Assembly: GCF_000772085.1 (NCBI RefSeq) | Contig: NZ_CP009755.1 | Location: 1,612,001-1,676,000, forward strand | Direction of reading: 5' to 3' | Origin: Curtobacterium sp. MR_MD2014 | Lineage (GTDB): Bacteria; Actinomycetota; Actinomycetes; Actinomycetales; Microbacteriaceae | Length of the DNA stretch: 64,000 nt | Part shown: positions 1-8,323 of the stretch, one piece after another | Layout: each line of letters opens with the position of its first letter | How positions within the stretch are numbered: position 1 is the first letter of the stretch | Made by a program: the position numbers and the translations under genes | Notes under the pieces: model-generated | Database searches by the model: none | Seen by the model: only the letters and a program-made list of their open reading frames with translations | What the model was told of the DNA's origin: nothing

Positions 1-498
1 GCCGCCGGAGCCGACAACGCCCGGGGCGACCAGGTCCGCGTCGCGATGATGGACTTCGACGACTCCGCGGCGAAGGACGCCGCCAAGGCCCTCGAGGAGC
101 AGCAGCAGGCCGAGCAGCAGCAGGCCATGTGGTCGGCCATCCGCACCGCCGGCATCGTCGTCGCCGTCCTCGCCGCCGCGATCGTGCTCGCGATCGTGCT
201 GGCCCGCCGTGCCCGCCGTCAGTCGCGCGAGGCCGTCGACGTCGGTGAGCTCGACGCCTTCGCCGGTGAGACGTTCGAACTGCCCCTCGGTACCGACGAC
301 CTGGCGATCCCGGCCGTCGAGCCGCAGACGGTCGCGCTGCAGACGCTGCCCCACGACGACGCCCCGACCGAGGTGCTGACGACGGACGAGATCAGCGCCG
401 AGCGTCGCCGGCAGGAGATCTCCGCGCTGGCCGAGCGCGACCCGAAGCGCACCGCCGACCTGCTCCGCGGGCTCCTCGACGACCGGTCGCCGGTGTGA
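1..498 (+). CDS. fliF: FliF, flagellar MS-ring protein, C-terminal part
   Basis: Only the last 165 codons are in the window; the 5' part lies upstream. FliF forms the MS ring in the cytoplasmic membrane and carries the rotor protein FliG on its cytoplasmic tail. Visible here are the end of the periplasmic region, a Gln/Ala-rich stretch, one hydrophobic segment (about bases 130-195, IVVAVLAAAIVLAIVLA) followed by an RRARRQ positive stop, and an acidic cytoplasmic tail. The tail ends in a short amphipathic region (ERDPKRTADLLRGLLDD), the usual FliG-binding end. Its TGA overlaps the fliG GTG by four bases, so the two are translationally coupled. The assignment rests on the C-terminal features and on the complete flagellar order downstream. 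Confidence 0.93.
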   Translation, partial: AAGADNARGDQVRVAMMDFDDSAAKDAAKALEEQQQAEQQQAMWSAIRTAGIVVAVLAAAIVLAIVLARRARRQSREAVDVGELDAFAGETFELPLGTDDLAIPAVEPQTVALQTLPHDDAPTEVLTTDEISAERRRQEISALAERDPKRTADLLRGLLDDRSPV

Positions 499-1544
499 GC
501 GCGCTCGTCCCGGTCCCCGCCGGCGGGGGCACCACCGACCGCGCCCTGACCGGCGCGCAGAAGGTCGCGCTCATCCTCATGCAGATGGAGACCGAGCGCG
601 CGGCCGAGGTGATGAAGCAGTTCACCGAGCTCGAGGCCGAGGAGATCAGCGCCGAGATCGTCCGGATGCGCCGCGTGGACGACTCCGTCGTGGACCGCAC
701 GATGAGCGAGTTCCACCGCATCACGCAGCGCGGCCGCGTGCAGAAGCGCGGCGGCAAGGACGCCGCGCTCGGGCTGCTCGAGGCGTCGTTCGGGTCCGAA
801 CGCGCCGCGGGCGTGATGGACCGGCTGGCCTCGAACCTCGCCGGGCAGTCGTTCGAGTTCCTCGACGACGCCGAACCCGGCCAGGTCGTCAGCCTGCTCG
901 AGGGCGAGCTGCCCCAGACCATCGCCCTCGTGCTCGCGCACCTGCAGCCCGGGCAGGCGAGCGCGGTGCTCGCCGGGGTCGACGACCGTGTCCGCACCGA
1001 CGTCGCCCAGGCCTTCGCGACGATGGGCACGGCGACCCCCGAGGCCGTCGGGATCGTCGCCGGCGTCCTCCGCCAGCGCGCCGGTGCCGTGGTCTCGCCG
1101 CGCGAGAGCGTCGAGGTCGTCGGCGGCATCGCGCCCCTGGTCGAGATCATCAACCGCTCGGACGTCGCCACCGAGAAGGCCGTGCTCGACGGCCTCGAGG
1201 CGCGCGACCCGGAGCTCGCGGAGGACATCCGCTCGCGGATGCTCACGTTCGAGGACATCGTCAAGCTCGAGTCGCGCGACATCCAGCAGGTGCTCCGCGG
1301 CATCGACTCGAAGCTCCTCGCGACCGCCATGAAGGGTGCGCCGACGCCGGTCGTCGAGACGATCCGCGCGAACGTGTCCGAGCGCAACCGCGAGCTGCTG
1401 GACGACGAGCTGCAGGCCATGGGCCCCGTGCGCGTCTCGCAGGTCGAGGAGGCGCGCGCCGAGGTGGTCCGCTCCGTCCGCGAGCTGGAGGCCGAGGGCA
1501 CGATCACCGTCCACCGCGCCGAGGAGGACGAGCTCGTTGACTGA
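495..1544 (+). CDS. fliG: FliG, flagellar rotor/switch protein
   Basis: 349 residues, the usual FliG length. FliG joins FliF to FliM and contacts the MotA/MotB stator to produce torque. The start GTG overlaps the fliF stop (GTGA). Family features seen: an N-terminal FliF-binding region (LTGAQKVALILMQME), a middle domain with the FliM-binding segment in the form ELPQTIALVLAHLQP (EHPQ-like), and a C-terminal torque helix with alternating charges (FEDIVKLESRDIQQVLR). Second gene of the + strand flagellar operon. Confidence 0.97.
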   Translation: MSALVPVPAGGGTTDRALTGAQKVALILMQMETERAAEVMKQFTELEAEEISAEIVRMRRVDDSVVDRTMSEFHRITQRGRVQKRGGKDAALGLLEASFGSERAAGVMDRLASNLAGQSFEFLDDAEPGQVVSLLEGELPQTIALVLAHLQPGQASAVLAGVDDRVRTDVAQAFATMGTATPEAVGIVAGVLRQRAGAVVSPRESVEVVGGIAPLVEIINRSDVATEKAVLDGLEARDPELAEDIRSRMLTFEDIVKLESRDIQQVLRGIDSKLLATAMKGAPTPVVETIRANVSERNRELLDDELQAMGPVRVSQVEEARAEVVRSVRELEAEGTITVHRAEEDELVD

Positions 1545-2199
1545 CACCACCGTGCAGCGCGTCGCGTTCCCCGTGCTCGGGAGCGCGACGACCCGCGACC
1601 TCGCAGCGGCCGCCGACGTGCGCGGCCACGCCGCGGGCTACGCCGCGGGCCTCCGTGCCGCCCAGGCCGAGACCGCTGCGCTGCACGCCCGGCTCGAGGC
1701 CGAGCACGCAACGCGACTTGCGGCGCTCCAGGCCGAGACCGTCCGCCGTGTCCAGGTGCTCGACGCGGCCACGAACGCGATGCTCTCCCAGGTCGTGCCG
1801 GTGCTGGCCGACGCCGAGGAGTCCCTGGTCGACGCTGCGCTCGACCTGGCCGAGGCCGTCGTCGGACACGTGGTGCGTTCCGGGCGCCAGGACGACGCGA
1901 CCGGCGAGGGCGACGGCCAGGAGGCACGCCCCACCACCGGTGCGGAGGCGACCGTCCGTCGGGCGCTCGCCTCGGTCGACGCCACCGTCGCGGTGGCCGT
2001 CCGGCTCAGCCCCGCCGACGCAGCCCGCGTCGCCGACCTCGCGCTGCCGGTCCCGGTCGTGCCGGACGTGGCGCTGCTCGACGGCGACGCCGTCGTGGAC
2101 CTGCCGGACGGGCTGCTCGACCTCCGCATCGGCGCAGCGCTCGACCGTGCGCGCGCGGCGCTGGGCCGCTCCGCCGACCGGCCGGAGGCGTCCCGGTGA
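1537..2199 (+). CDS. fliH: FliH, flagellar export ATPase regulator
   Basis: 220 residues if translation begins at the TTG at 1537, eight bases inside fliG; a GTG at 1552 is the alternative. FliH holds the FliI ATPase at the export gate. The sequence is Ala-rich and mostly helical, with a predicted long coiled coil (about residues 30-85, RLEAEHATRLAALQAE) followed by a compact C-terminal domain with VVGHVV. Similarity across FliH proteins is weak, so the call depends strongly on the position between fliG and fliI. The 3' end overlaps the fliI start by four bases. Confidence 0.85.
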   Translation: MTDTTVQRVAFPVLGSATTRDLAAAADVRGHAAGYAAGLRAAQAETAALHARLEAEHATRLAALQAETVRRVQVLDAATNAMLSQVVPVLADAEESLVDAALDLAEAVVGHVVRSGRQDDATGEGDGQEARPTTGAEATVRRALASVDATVAVAVRLSPADAARVADLALPVPVVPDVALLDGDAVVDLPDGLLDLRIGAALDRARAALGRSADRPEASR

Positions 2200-3527
2200 C
2201 CGCGACCCTCCTCCGTCCCCGTGGGCTCGACGAGGCGATCGCCCTCGCCGCGCCGCAGCGCGTGGGCCTCGTCACGAGCGCGGTGGGCCTCGGGCTGACC
2301 GTCGCCGGGGTCGAGGCCCGGATCGGCGACGTCCTGACCGTCGGCACCGAGGGCAGTCCGCAGACCCCCGTCGAGGTCGTCGCCACCGATCCCACGGGTG
2401 TGCGCTGCATGCCGCTCGGACGCCTCGTCGCGGTGACCGCGGGCACCCCCGTCCGCCCGACCGGTCGTCCCGTGCTGGTGCCGACCGGTGCAGGGCTGTT
2501 CGGCCGGGTGCTCGACGGGCTCGGGCGGCCGATCGACGACCGTGGTCCGCTCGACACCGACGGCTGGGTGCCGCTCGACCACGCGACGCCGAACGCCATG
2601 GCGCGAACGCGGATCGACGCGCCGATGCAGCTCGGCGTCCGCGTGCTCGACACCCTGACGACCGTGGGTCGTGGACAGCGCATGGGCCTGTTCGCCGGCT
2701 CCGGCGTCGGCAAGTCCTCGCTGCTGTCGATGATCGCGCGCGGGAGCGACGCAGCCGTCAACGTCATCGCCCTGGTGGGGGAGCGCGGCCGCGAAGTTCG
2801 GGAGTTCCTCGAGGACGACCTCGGGCCCGAGGGCCTCGCCCGCTCGATCGTCGTGGTCTCGACGTCCGACGAGCCGGCCCTGATGCGCCTGCGCGCGGCG
2901 TTCGTCGCCACCCGGATCGCGGAGTCGTTCCGCGACGCCGGGCAGGACGTCGTGCTCATGATGGACTCGCTCACCCGCGTCGCGATGGCGCAGCGCGAGA
3001 TCGGACTGTCCGTGGGCGAACCGCCCGCGACCCGGGGCTACCCGCCGTCGACCTTCTCGGTGCTCGCCGGGCTCCTCGAGCGCGCGGGCACCGACCGGGT
3101 CGGCAGCATCACCGGGCTCTACACCGTGCTCGTGGACGGCGACGACCACAACGAGCCGATCGCGGACAGCGCCAGGAGCATCCTCGACGGGCACGTCGTG
3201 CTCGACCGGAAGCTCGCCGTGACCGGGCACTTCCCCTCCGTCGACGCGCTCGGCTCGGTGTCCCGCGTCGCCTCGAAGGTCACCGAGCCGTGGCAGCGTG
3301 CTGCGGCCACCGCGCTCCGGAAGGTGATGGCGGCCCGCCGGAACGCGCAGGACCTGCTCGACGTCGGCGCCTACCAGCCCGGCACGAACCCGCTCGTCGA
3401 CGCAGCGGTCACCCACCAGGACGCGATCGACGCGTTCCTCCGACAGGGGATGGACGACCGCGCCGACGCCGGGACGTCCTGGCGAGCCCTCGACGCCCTC
3501 GTCGCCCGACTGGGGGTGTCCGCCTGA
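2196..3527 (+). CDS. fliI: FliI, flagellum-specific ATPase
   Basis: 443 residues, full length for FliI. This F1-beta-like ATPase powers type III export of rod, hook and filament subunits. Walker A is GSGVGKSS near residue 168, Walker B is VVLMMDSLTR near residue 251, and the T3SS/FliI ATPase signature GYPPSTFSVLAGLLERAG follows. Start is a GTG inside the fliH stop (GTGA). Confidence 0.97.
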   Translation: MTATLLRPRGLDEAIALAAPQRVGLVTSAVGLGLTVAGVEARIGDVLTVGTEGSPQTPVEVVATDPTGVRCMPLGRLVAVTAGTPVRPTGRPVLVPTGAGLFGRVLDGLGRPIDDRGPLDTDGWVPLDHATPNAMARTRIDAPMQLGVRVLDTLTTVGRGQRMGLFAGSGVGKSSLLSMIARGSDAAVNVIALVGERGREVREFLEDDLGPEGLARSIVVVSTSDEPALMRLRAAFVATRIAESFRDAGQDVVLMMDSLTRVAMAQREIGLSVGEPPATRGYPPSTFSVLAGLLERAGTDRVGSITGLYTVLVDGDDHNEPIADSARSILDGHVVLDRKLAVTGHFPSVDALGSVSRVASKVTEPWQRAAATALRKVMAARRNAQDLLDVGAYQPGTNPLVDAAVTHQDAIDAFLRQGMDDRADAGTSWRALDALVARLGVSA

Positions 3528-3958
3528 TGGCCCGACGCTTCCCCCTCGCCGGCCTGCTGCGTCTGCGGCACGCCGAGCAGGACCGCGCCGCCGCCGCCCT
3601 GGCCGCCGCGAACGACCGTGTCCGCGACGCCGCCGACGCCCGCATCGCCGCGCGGCGGAACCTGGCGGACCGCGAGCAGGAGCAGCTCGTCACGGACGCC
3701 GCGACGCTGAGCGCGCTCGCGGCCGCGCGGGCCTCGACCCGCGGGATGCTCGAGGAGCTCGACGCCGTCGCACGCACCCGTCGTGCCGATGCCGATGCCG
3801 CCCGGACCGCGTACTCCGCCGCCCGCCGTGCCGCGCTCGGCCTCGAGAAGCTCGAGGGCCACCACGACCACGAGCAGGCCGCCGCCGACCTGCGCGCCGA
3901 GCAGGACGCCCTCGACGAGATCGCGGCACGACGCCGCACGGAAGGTGGTGTCCGATGA
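3527..3958 (+). CDS. fliJ: FliJ-like flagellar export chaperone
   Basis: 143 residues. The ATG overlaps the fliI stop (TGATG). The product is almost wholly helical and highly charged with heptad-like Ala/Arg/Asp/Glu spacing (for example AEQDRAAAALAAANDRVRDA), matching FliJ, a short coiled-coil protein that sits in the FliI ring like the gamma subunit of F1. Sequence identity in this family is low; position directly after fliI and size are the main support. Confidence 0.85.
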   Translation: MARRFPLAGLLRLRHAEQDRAAAALAAANDRVRDAADARIAARRNLADREQEQLVTDAATLSALAAARASTRGMLEELDAVARTRRADADAARTAYSAARRAALGLEKLEGHHDHEQAAADLRAEQDALDEIAARRRTEGGVR

Positions 3959-4683
3959 GCGTCGACGCCGTGCTCTCCCGGATCGCCGAGATCCGCACCC
4001 AGATCGACGCCCTGCGCGGCGGTACCACCGCCTCCGCGGGCGGCTCCGCCTCGAACGAGGCCACGACCCGCGCGTTCGCCGACGCCCTGGCGACCGCGAC
4101 CGGGACGTCGACGAGCGCCGGCGCCGCCGGCACCGCTGCTGCCGACGGGGCGTCCCGCACGCCGGCCACCTCGGTCGACGCGGGCCGCGGCACCCTGGCG
4201 ACCGGCAGCGGCGCCACGGGGTCCGACGTGGTCGAGGACGCGAAGAAGTACCTCGGCGTGCCCTACGTGTTCGGCGGGACGACCCGGTCCGGCATGGACT
4301 GCTCCGGGCTCGTGCAGACGGTGTTCAAGGACCTCGGGGTGACCATGCCGCGCGTGGTGCCCGACCAGGCGGACATGGGGGTGCCCGTCGGGTCGCTCAA
4401 GGACGCGAAGCCGGGCGACCTCATCATCCCGAAGGGCGAGCAGCACATCGTGATCTACGTCGGTGACGGCAAGGTGCTGCACGCACCCCGACCCGGCAAG
4501 GACGTCCGGATCGTGGACAACTGGTACAAGGACTCCGACATCGCGACGATCCGCCGCATCGTGCCGAGCGAGGCCGCGGCTCCTGCGGCGACCCGCTCGG
4601 TCTCCGCAGCGGGTGCGGCGCAGTCGGTCACCGACCTGCAGACCGCGGCACTCCTGTCGGCGATGCGGGGGAGTGCTGCATGA
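3955..4683 (+). CDS. NlpC/P60 peptidoglycan hydrolase in the flagellar operon
   Basis: 242 residues. An N-terminal helix (SVDAVLSRIAEIRTQIDALR), a low-complexity Ala/Thr/Gly linker (about residues 20-85), then an NlpC/P60 cysteine peptidase domain from about residue 90. The catalytic Cys is in DCSGLVQ (Cys116), the catalytic His in EQHIVIYVGDG (His164), and a third polar residue is probably the His of LHAPRPG. There is no signal peptide, so export through the flagellar apparatus is likely (inference). Between fliJ and fliK it occupies the role that FlgJ muramidase fills in Proteobacteria: opening peptidoglycan for the rod. Overlaps both neighbours by four bases. Confidence 0.9.
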   Translation: MSVDAVLSRIAEIRTQIDALRGGTTASAGGSASNEATTRAFADALATATGTSTSAGAAGTAAADGASRTPATSVDAGRGTLATGSGATGSDVVEDAKKYLGVPYVFGGTTRSGMDCSGLVQTVFKDLGVTMPRVVPDQADMGVPVGSLKDAKPGDLIIPKGEQHIVIYVGDGKVLHAPRPGKDVRIVDNWYKDSDIATIRRIVPSEAAAPAATRSVSAAGAAQSVTDLQTAALLSAMRGSAA

Positions 4684-6488
4684 GCACCGTGAGCACGACG
4701 ACCCTCTCCCCGGCCCCCGCCGCACCGGGGAGCGCTGCGACCGCCGGGTCGACGACCTCGGCGCTGCCGTTCGGCGCCGCCCTCGCCGCGGTGCTCGCGC
4801 CGGCCGCGTCGAGCACGTCGGGCGGCGCGTCGGTGGGGCCCGCGGGCGTCACCGGTGCGCCGTCCGGGACGGCCGCCGCGACCAGCGCTCCGGGCTCGAC
4901 CGCCGCGGCCTTGACCGCCGCGGCCTCGACCGCCGCGGCCTCGACCGCCGCGGCTTCGACCGCCGCAGTCACGACCACCGCGGACACGACGACCGCTGCC
5001 CCCGCCACCGATCCGTCGCTGCTCGGCATCGTGCCGGTGCCCACCGCCCTCGTCGCGGTCCCGTCGGCCAGCGCCGCCGCCGTGCCGGACGATGCGGTGT
5101 CGCCCCAGGTCGGGACCGCGGGGACGGACGGTGCCGAGCCCTCGGCCGGCAATGCACGACCGACCGGAGCGTCCGACCCGCTCGGAGCCACGGAGACGCG
5201 CGGGACCGCCGGTCCTGCCGGCACCGCGGACCGCGCAGCGTCGGCCGGGATCGCTACGCCGGCACCGGTTGCCGGCTCCGGACCCGCCGTTGCGCGGTCC
5301 ACCGGACCGCAGGTCGGCGCCGTGCCGTCCACGACCGCTCGACCTGCAGGAACGTCCGGCGCTCCCCGGCCCGGTGCGGTACAGCCCACCGTGGTCCGTC
5401 CCGCTGCGGCGCCGCTCGAGGGTGACGTGTCCGACGTGTCCGCGGTCACGACGCCCGTCCTCGCGACCACGCGGTCGACGACCGGTGCACCCGGTGCGCC
5501 CTCGACGACCGCCACCTCGACGGCGACCGGCTCGACCGCCGCGGCCCCGTCGGTCCTCGGACCCGTCGCGGTGGACGGGGCGTCGAGCTCCGCCGCGCCC
5601 GGAGCCGCGACAGCCGTTGTTGTGACCGCGTCCGCGAGCACGACGACTGGAACCAGCGCGGCGGGGACCACCACGACCGGGACCACCGCGACCGGGGCCA
5701 CCGCGACCGGGGCCACCACGACCCTGACCACCACGACGCCGAGCAGTCCGCTCTCGACGACGGACGCCGCGGCCGCGGCCGCCGGCCCCACGGCAGCGAC
5801 CAGCGGGTCGTCCGCGCCCCCGACCGCTCGCCCTGCCGACACCGGCACGGCGAGCACGGTGAGCACGGCGACCACCGCCGCCCCGATCGTGCAGACCGGA
5901 CCGGCCACCGGGTCCCGGAGCGACCACGGGTCGGACCGGCGGACGGGCGGCCAGGGTGATCCGAGCCTCCAGGCCATGACCGCCCCGCGCAGTGGCGAGA
6001 CGCCCTTCGCGGTCCCCGCACCCGCGACGACCGGGCTCCCCACCGCGCCGGGCGCGGCGACGGCGAACGCCCCGGCGCCCCTCGCACAGCAGCTCGCGCG
6101 CCCGGTGTTCACGCTCGCGCAGGCCGGTCCCGGCGACCACGTCGTCACGGTGCAGGTCACGCCCGACGCGCTCGGTCCCGTCACGGTCCGCGCGCACGTG
6201 ACCGCGCACGGGATGCACGTCGAGCTCTTCGCCGCGTCGGACGCCGGCCGCGACGCGGTCCGGCAGGTGCTGCCCGACCTCCGCCGTGACGCTGCCGGCA
6301 GCGGGACCACCACGACCCTCGACCTGTCCTCCCAGAACCACCCGGGCGCGCAGCCCGGTCGCGACGACCGGCCGGCACCGACGGTGCTGCGCCCGGGAGT
6401 CGGCCTGGAGGCCCGCCCCACCCCGACCGCGCCGGTCACCACCCGGCCCACCACCGTCCGATCCGTCGGACTCGACGTCCTCGCCTGA
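4680..6488 (+). CDS. fliK: FliK, flagellar hook-length control protein
   Basis: 602 residues. About residues 1-470 are low complexity (Ala, Thr, Pro, Ser, Gly), the presumed molecular ruler, and include two blocks of five 15-bp repeats. A conserved C-terminal flagellar-hook domain follows (about residues 475-560; VTVQVTPDALGPVTVRAHV, then VELFAASDAGRDAVRQVLPD). This domain binds FlhB and switches export from hook to filament subunits. The ATG overlaps the preceding stop. The large antisense frames across this gene follow from its extreme composition. Confidence 0.92.
   Translation: MSTVSTTTLSPAPAAPGSAATAGSTTSALPFGAALAAVLAPAASSTSGGASVGPAGVTGAPSGTAAATSAPGSTAAALTAAASTAAASTAAASTAAVTTTADTTTAAPATDPSLLGIVPVPTALVAVPSASAAAVPDDAVSPQVGTAGTDGAEPSAGNARPTGASDPLGATETRGTAGPAGTADRAASAGIATPAPVAGSGPAVARSTGPQVGAVPSTTARPAGTSGAPRPGAVQPTVVRPAAAPLEGDVSDVSAVTTPVLATTRSTTGAPGAPSTTATSTATGSTAAAPSVLGPVAVDGASSSAAPGAATAVVVTASASTTTGTSAAGTTTTGTTATGATATGATTTLTTTTPSSPLSTTDAAAAAAGPTAATSGSSAPPTARPADTGTASTVSTATTAAPIVQTGPATGSRSDHGSDRRTGGQGDPSLQAMTAPRSGETPFAVPAPATTGLPTAPGAATANAPAPLAQQLARPVFTLAQAGPGDHVVTVQVTPDALGPVTVRAHVTAHGMHVELFAASDAGRDAVRQVLPDLRRDAAGSGTTTTLDLSSQNHPGAQPGRDDRPAPTVLRPGVGLEARPTPTAPVTTRPTTVRSVGLDVLA
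4896..4970 (+). repeat. Five 15-bp tandem repeats inside fliK
   Basis: Units start at 4896, 4911, 4926, 4941 and 4956 (consensus tcgaccgccgcggcc) and encode STAAA pentapeptides in frame. The 15-bp period preserves the reading frame. Confidence 0.9.
5664..5738 (+). repeat. Second block of five 15-bp tandem repeats inside fliK
   Basis: Units start at 5664, 5679, 5694, 5709 and 5724 (consensus ggggccaccgcgacc, with variants) and encode Gly-Thr/Ala-Thr-Thr/Ala-Thr pentapeptides. The sequence is unrelated to the first block but has the same period and copy number. Confidence 0.9.
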
Positions 6489-6514
6489 CGCGGACACGAG
6501 AAGGAGACCACACC

Positions 6515-6946
6515 ATGCCCCTCGACGGCATCACCGGCTCGGTGGACGCTGCCACGCAGGCAGCGGCGATCGCCCAGACCGCCGGTGCGAAGAAGTCCCA
6601 GACGATGGACTCGGAGGTGTTCATGAAGCTGCTCGTCACGCAGCTCCGGAACCAGGACCCGTCCTCGCCGATGGACACCAACCAGATGATCAGCCAGCAG
6701 ACGCAGCTCGCGACGATGGAGCAGATCACCAACCAGACCAGGACGGCGAACGAGAACTTCTCGCTGCAGATGCGGATCGCCGCCGCGAACCTCGTCGGGA
6801 AGCAGGTCAGCTACACCGACGCGAGCACCGGGACCGCGGTCTCGGGCACCGCCACCGCCGTGTCGTACGCGAACAGCGTGCCGACCGTGACCGTGAACGG
6901 GAAGGAGGTCGACCTCGACGTGATCTCCGGTATCAAGGCCGCCTGA
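6515..6946 (+). CDS. flgD: FlgD, hook-cap (scaffolding) protein
   Basis: 143 residues, the short form lacking the long C-terminal Ig-like part of enterobacterial FlgD. The conserved FlgD core is clear (DSEVFMKLLVTQLRNQDPSS, then MDTNQMISQQTQLATMEQI). FlgD caps the growing hook so that FlgE can polymerise. A good ribosome binding site (gaaggaga, 6499-6506) precedes the ATG, in contrast with the coupled genes upstream. Confidence 0.95.
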   Translation: MPLDGITGSVDAATQAAAIAQTAGAKKSQTMDSEVFMKLLVTQLRNQDPSSPMDTNQMISQQTQLATMEQITNQTRTANENFSLQMRIAAANLVGKQVSYTDASTGTAVSGTATAVSYANSVPTVTVNGKEVDLDVISGIKAA

Positions 6947-6984
6947 CCCGCGGCCGCGCTCCTCGTCCCCCTCCTGTTCGTCCT

Positions 6985-7024
6985 CCCTCCACGAGTCTTC
7001 CCTCCACGAGTCTTCCTTCCACGA
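6985..7024 (+). repeat. Pyrimidine-rich 15-bp direct repeats in the flgE leader
   Basis: Two exact copies of ccctccacgagtctt (6985-6999 and 7000-7014) and a partial third (7015-7024, ccttccacga) run up to the flgE ribosome binding site (aaagg, 7024-7028). The stretch is noncoding and pyrimidine-rich. Confidence 0.85.
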
Positions 7025-7035
7025 AAGGTCGCACC

Positions 7036-8217
7036 ATGCTCCGCTCCCTCTACTCCGGCATCTCCGGTCTCCGTTCGCACCAGCAGATGCTCGACGTCAC
7101 CGGCAACAACATCGCCAACGTCAACACCGTCGGCTTCAAGTCGTCGACCACCGTCTTCCAGGACACCCTGTCGCAGATGACCCAGGGTGCCGGAGGACCG
7201 CAGACCGGCCTCGGCGGCACCAACCCCGCGCAGATCGGCCTCGGCGTGCAGGTCGCCGGCGTCTCCACCAACTTCGCCCAGGGCTCCGCACAGGCCACCG
7301 GCAAGGCCACCGACCTGATGATCTCCGGCGACGGGTTCTTCGTCACCCGCCTCGGCAACGACACCGTCTACTCCCGCGCCGGCGCGTTCGACTTCGACGC
7401 CGACGGCCGCCTCGTCACCGCCGACGGCAAGATCGTGCAGGGCTACTCGGCCACGAACGGTGTCGTCAACGAGGGTGGCGGCCTGACCGACATCCGGCTG
7501 CCCATCGACGCCGCAGCACCCGCGGTGCGGACCACGACGGCCGGGGTCACGGGCAACCTGCCGTCCGAGACCGCCGTCGACGCCCAGAAGGTCCGCGAGG
7601 CCACCGTCTACGGCCCGGACGGCGAGAAGCGCTCCCTCACGCTGACCTACACGAAGACCTCGGCGACGCAGTGGAGCGTCCAGGGCCGCATCGACGGCGG
7701 GACGCCCGGCCCGGCGACGACGCTGACGTTCAACACCGACGGGTCGCTCGCCAGCGGTGGCCCCGTCACCGTCGGCGGGATCACCGTCGACGTCTCGAAG
7801 ACGACCGGCTACGCGTCGCTCGACACCGCGTCGATCTCGGAGCAGAACGGCAGCGCGGCCGGCTCCCTGCAGGGGTACTCGATCTCGAAGGACGGCACCG
7901 TCGTCGGGTCGTTCTCCAACGGGTCCTCGCTGGCGATCGGCCGCATCGCCCTCGCCACCTTCGCGAACCCGGCCGGCCTCGAGAAGACCGGCGCATCCGG
8001 GTACCGCGCGACCGCGAACTCCGGCCAGGCCACCGTCGGCGCTCCCGGCGACCCGGGTGTGGGTCAGCTCGCCTCGGGCACCCTCGAGATGTCGAACGTG
8101 GACCTGTCGCAGGAGTTCACGAACCTGATCGTGGCGCAGCGCGGCTTCCAGGCGAACGCGCGGATCATCACGACCTCGGACGAGGTGCTGCAGGAGCTGA
8201 CGAACCTGAAGCGGTAG
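7036..8217 (+). CDS. flgE: FlgE, flagellar hook protein
   Basis: 393 residues, typical hook protein length. The N terminus has the axial-protein motif SLYSGISGLRSHQQMLDVTG followed by NNIANVNT, and the C terminus has the matching coiled segment EFTNLIVAQRGFQANARII. FlgE polymerises into the hook that links rod and filament. Last gene of the first flagellar block; a strong hairpin follows within 60 bp and the next gene is on the opposite strand. Confidence 0.97.
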   Translation: MLRSLYSGISGLRSHQQMLDVTGNNIANVNTVGFKSSTTVFQDTLSQMTQGAGGPQTGLGGTNPAQIGLGVQVAGVSTNFAQGSAQATGKATDLMISGDGFFVTRLGNDTVYSRAGAFDFDADGRLVTADGKIVQGYSATNGVVNEGGGLTDIRLPIDAAAPAVRTTTAGVTGNLPSETAVDAQKVREATVYGPDGEKRSLTLTYTKTSATQWSVQGRIDGGTPGPATTLTFNTDGSLASGGPVTVGGITVDVSKTTGYASLDTASISEQNGSAAGSLQGYSISKDGTVVGSFSNGSSLAIGRIALATFANPAGLEKTGASGYRATANSGQATVGAPGDPGVGQLASGTLEMSNVDLSQEFTNLIVAQRGFQANARIITTSDEVLQELTNLKR

Positions 8218-8272
8218 GGGAGCGGGGCGGTCGGTCGCGGCCGCTCCGTCCCTGCTCCTGCTCGGTGTGGCG

Positions 8273-8312
8273 CCGCCCCTCGGGCCGTGGCGAACCACGG
8301 CTCGAGGGGCGG
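8273..8312. terminator. Bidirectional hairpin terminator after flgE
   Basis: Arms 8273-8290 and 8295-8312 pair over 18 bp with one mismatch around a CGAA loop. It lies between the convergent ends of flgE (+) and the BLUF-TetR gene (-). No T-run is present, as is common in high-GC Actinobacteria. Confidence 0.8.
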
Positions 8313-8323
8313 TCCCGCAGGCG

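Noticed and set aside
4455-6511. Very long minus-strand open frames opposite fliK
   Set aside because: They mirror the Ala/Thr codon pattern of fliK on the other strand, have no ribosome binding site and show biased Gly/Arg/Val composition.
6985-7024. Short repeats before flgE as a CRISPR remnant
   Set aside because: Repeats are contiguous with no spacers and only 15 bp long; no cas gene is present.
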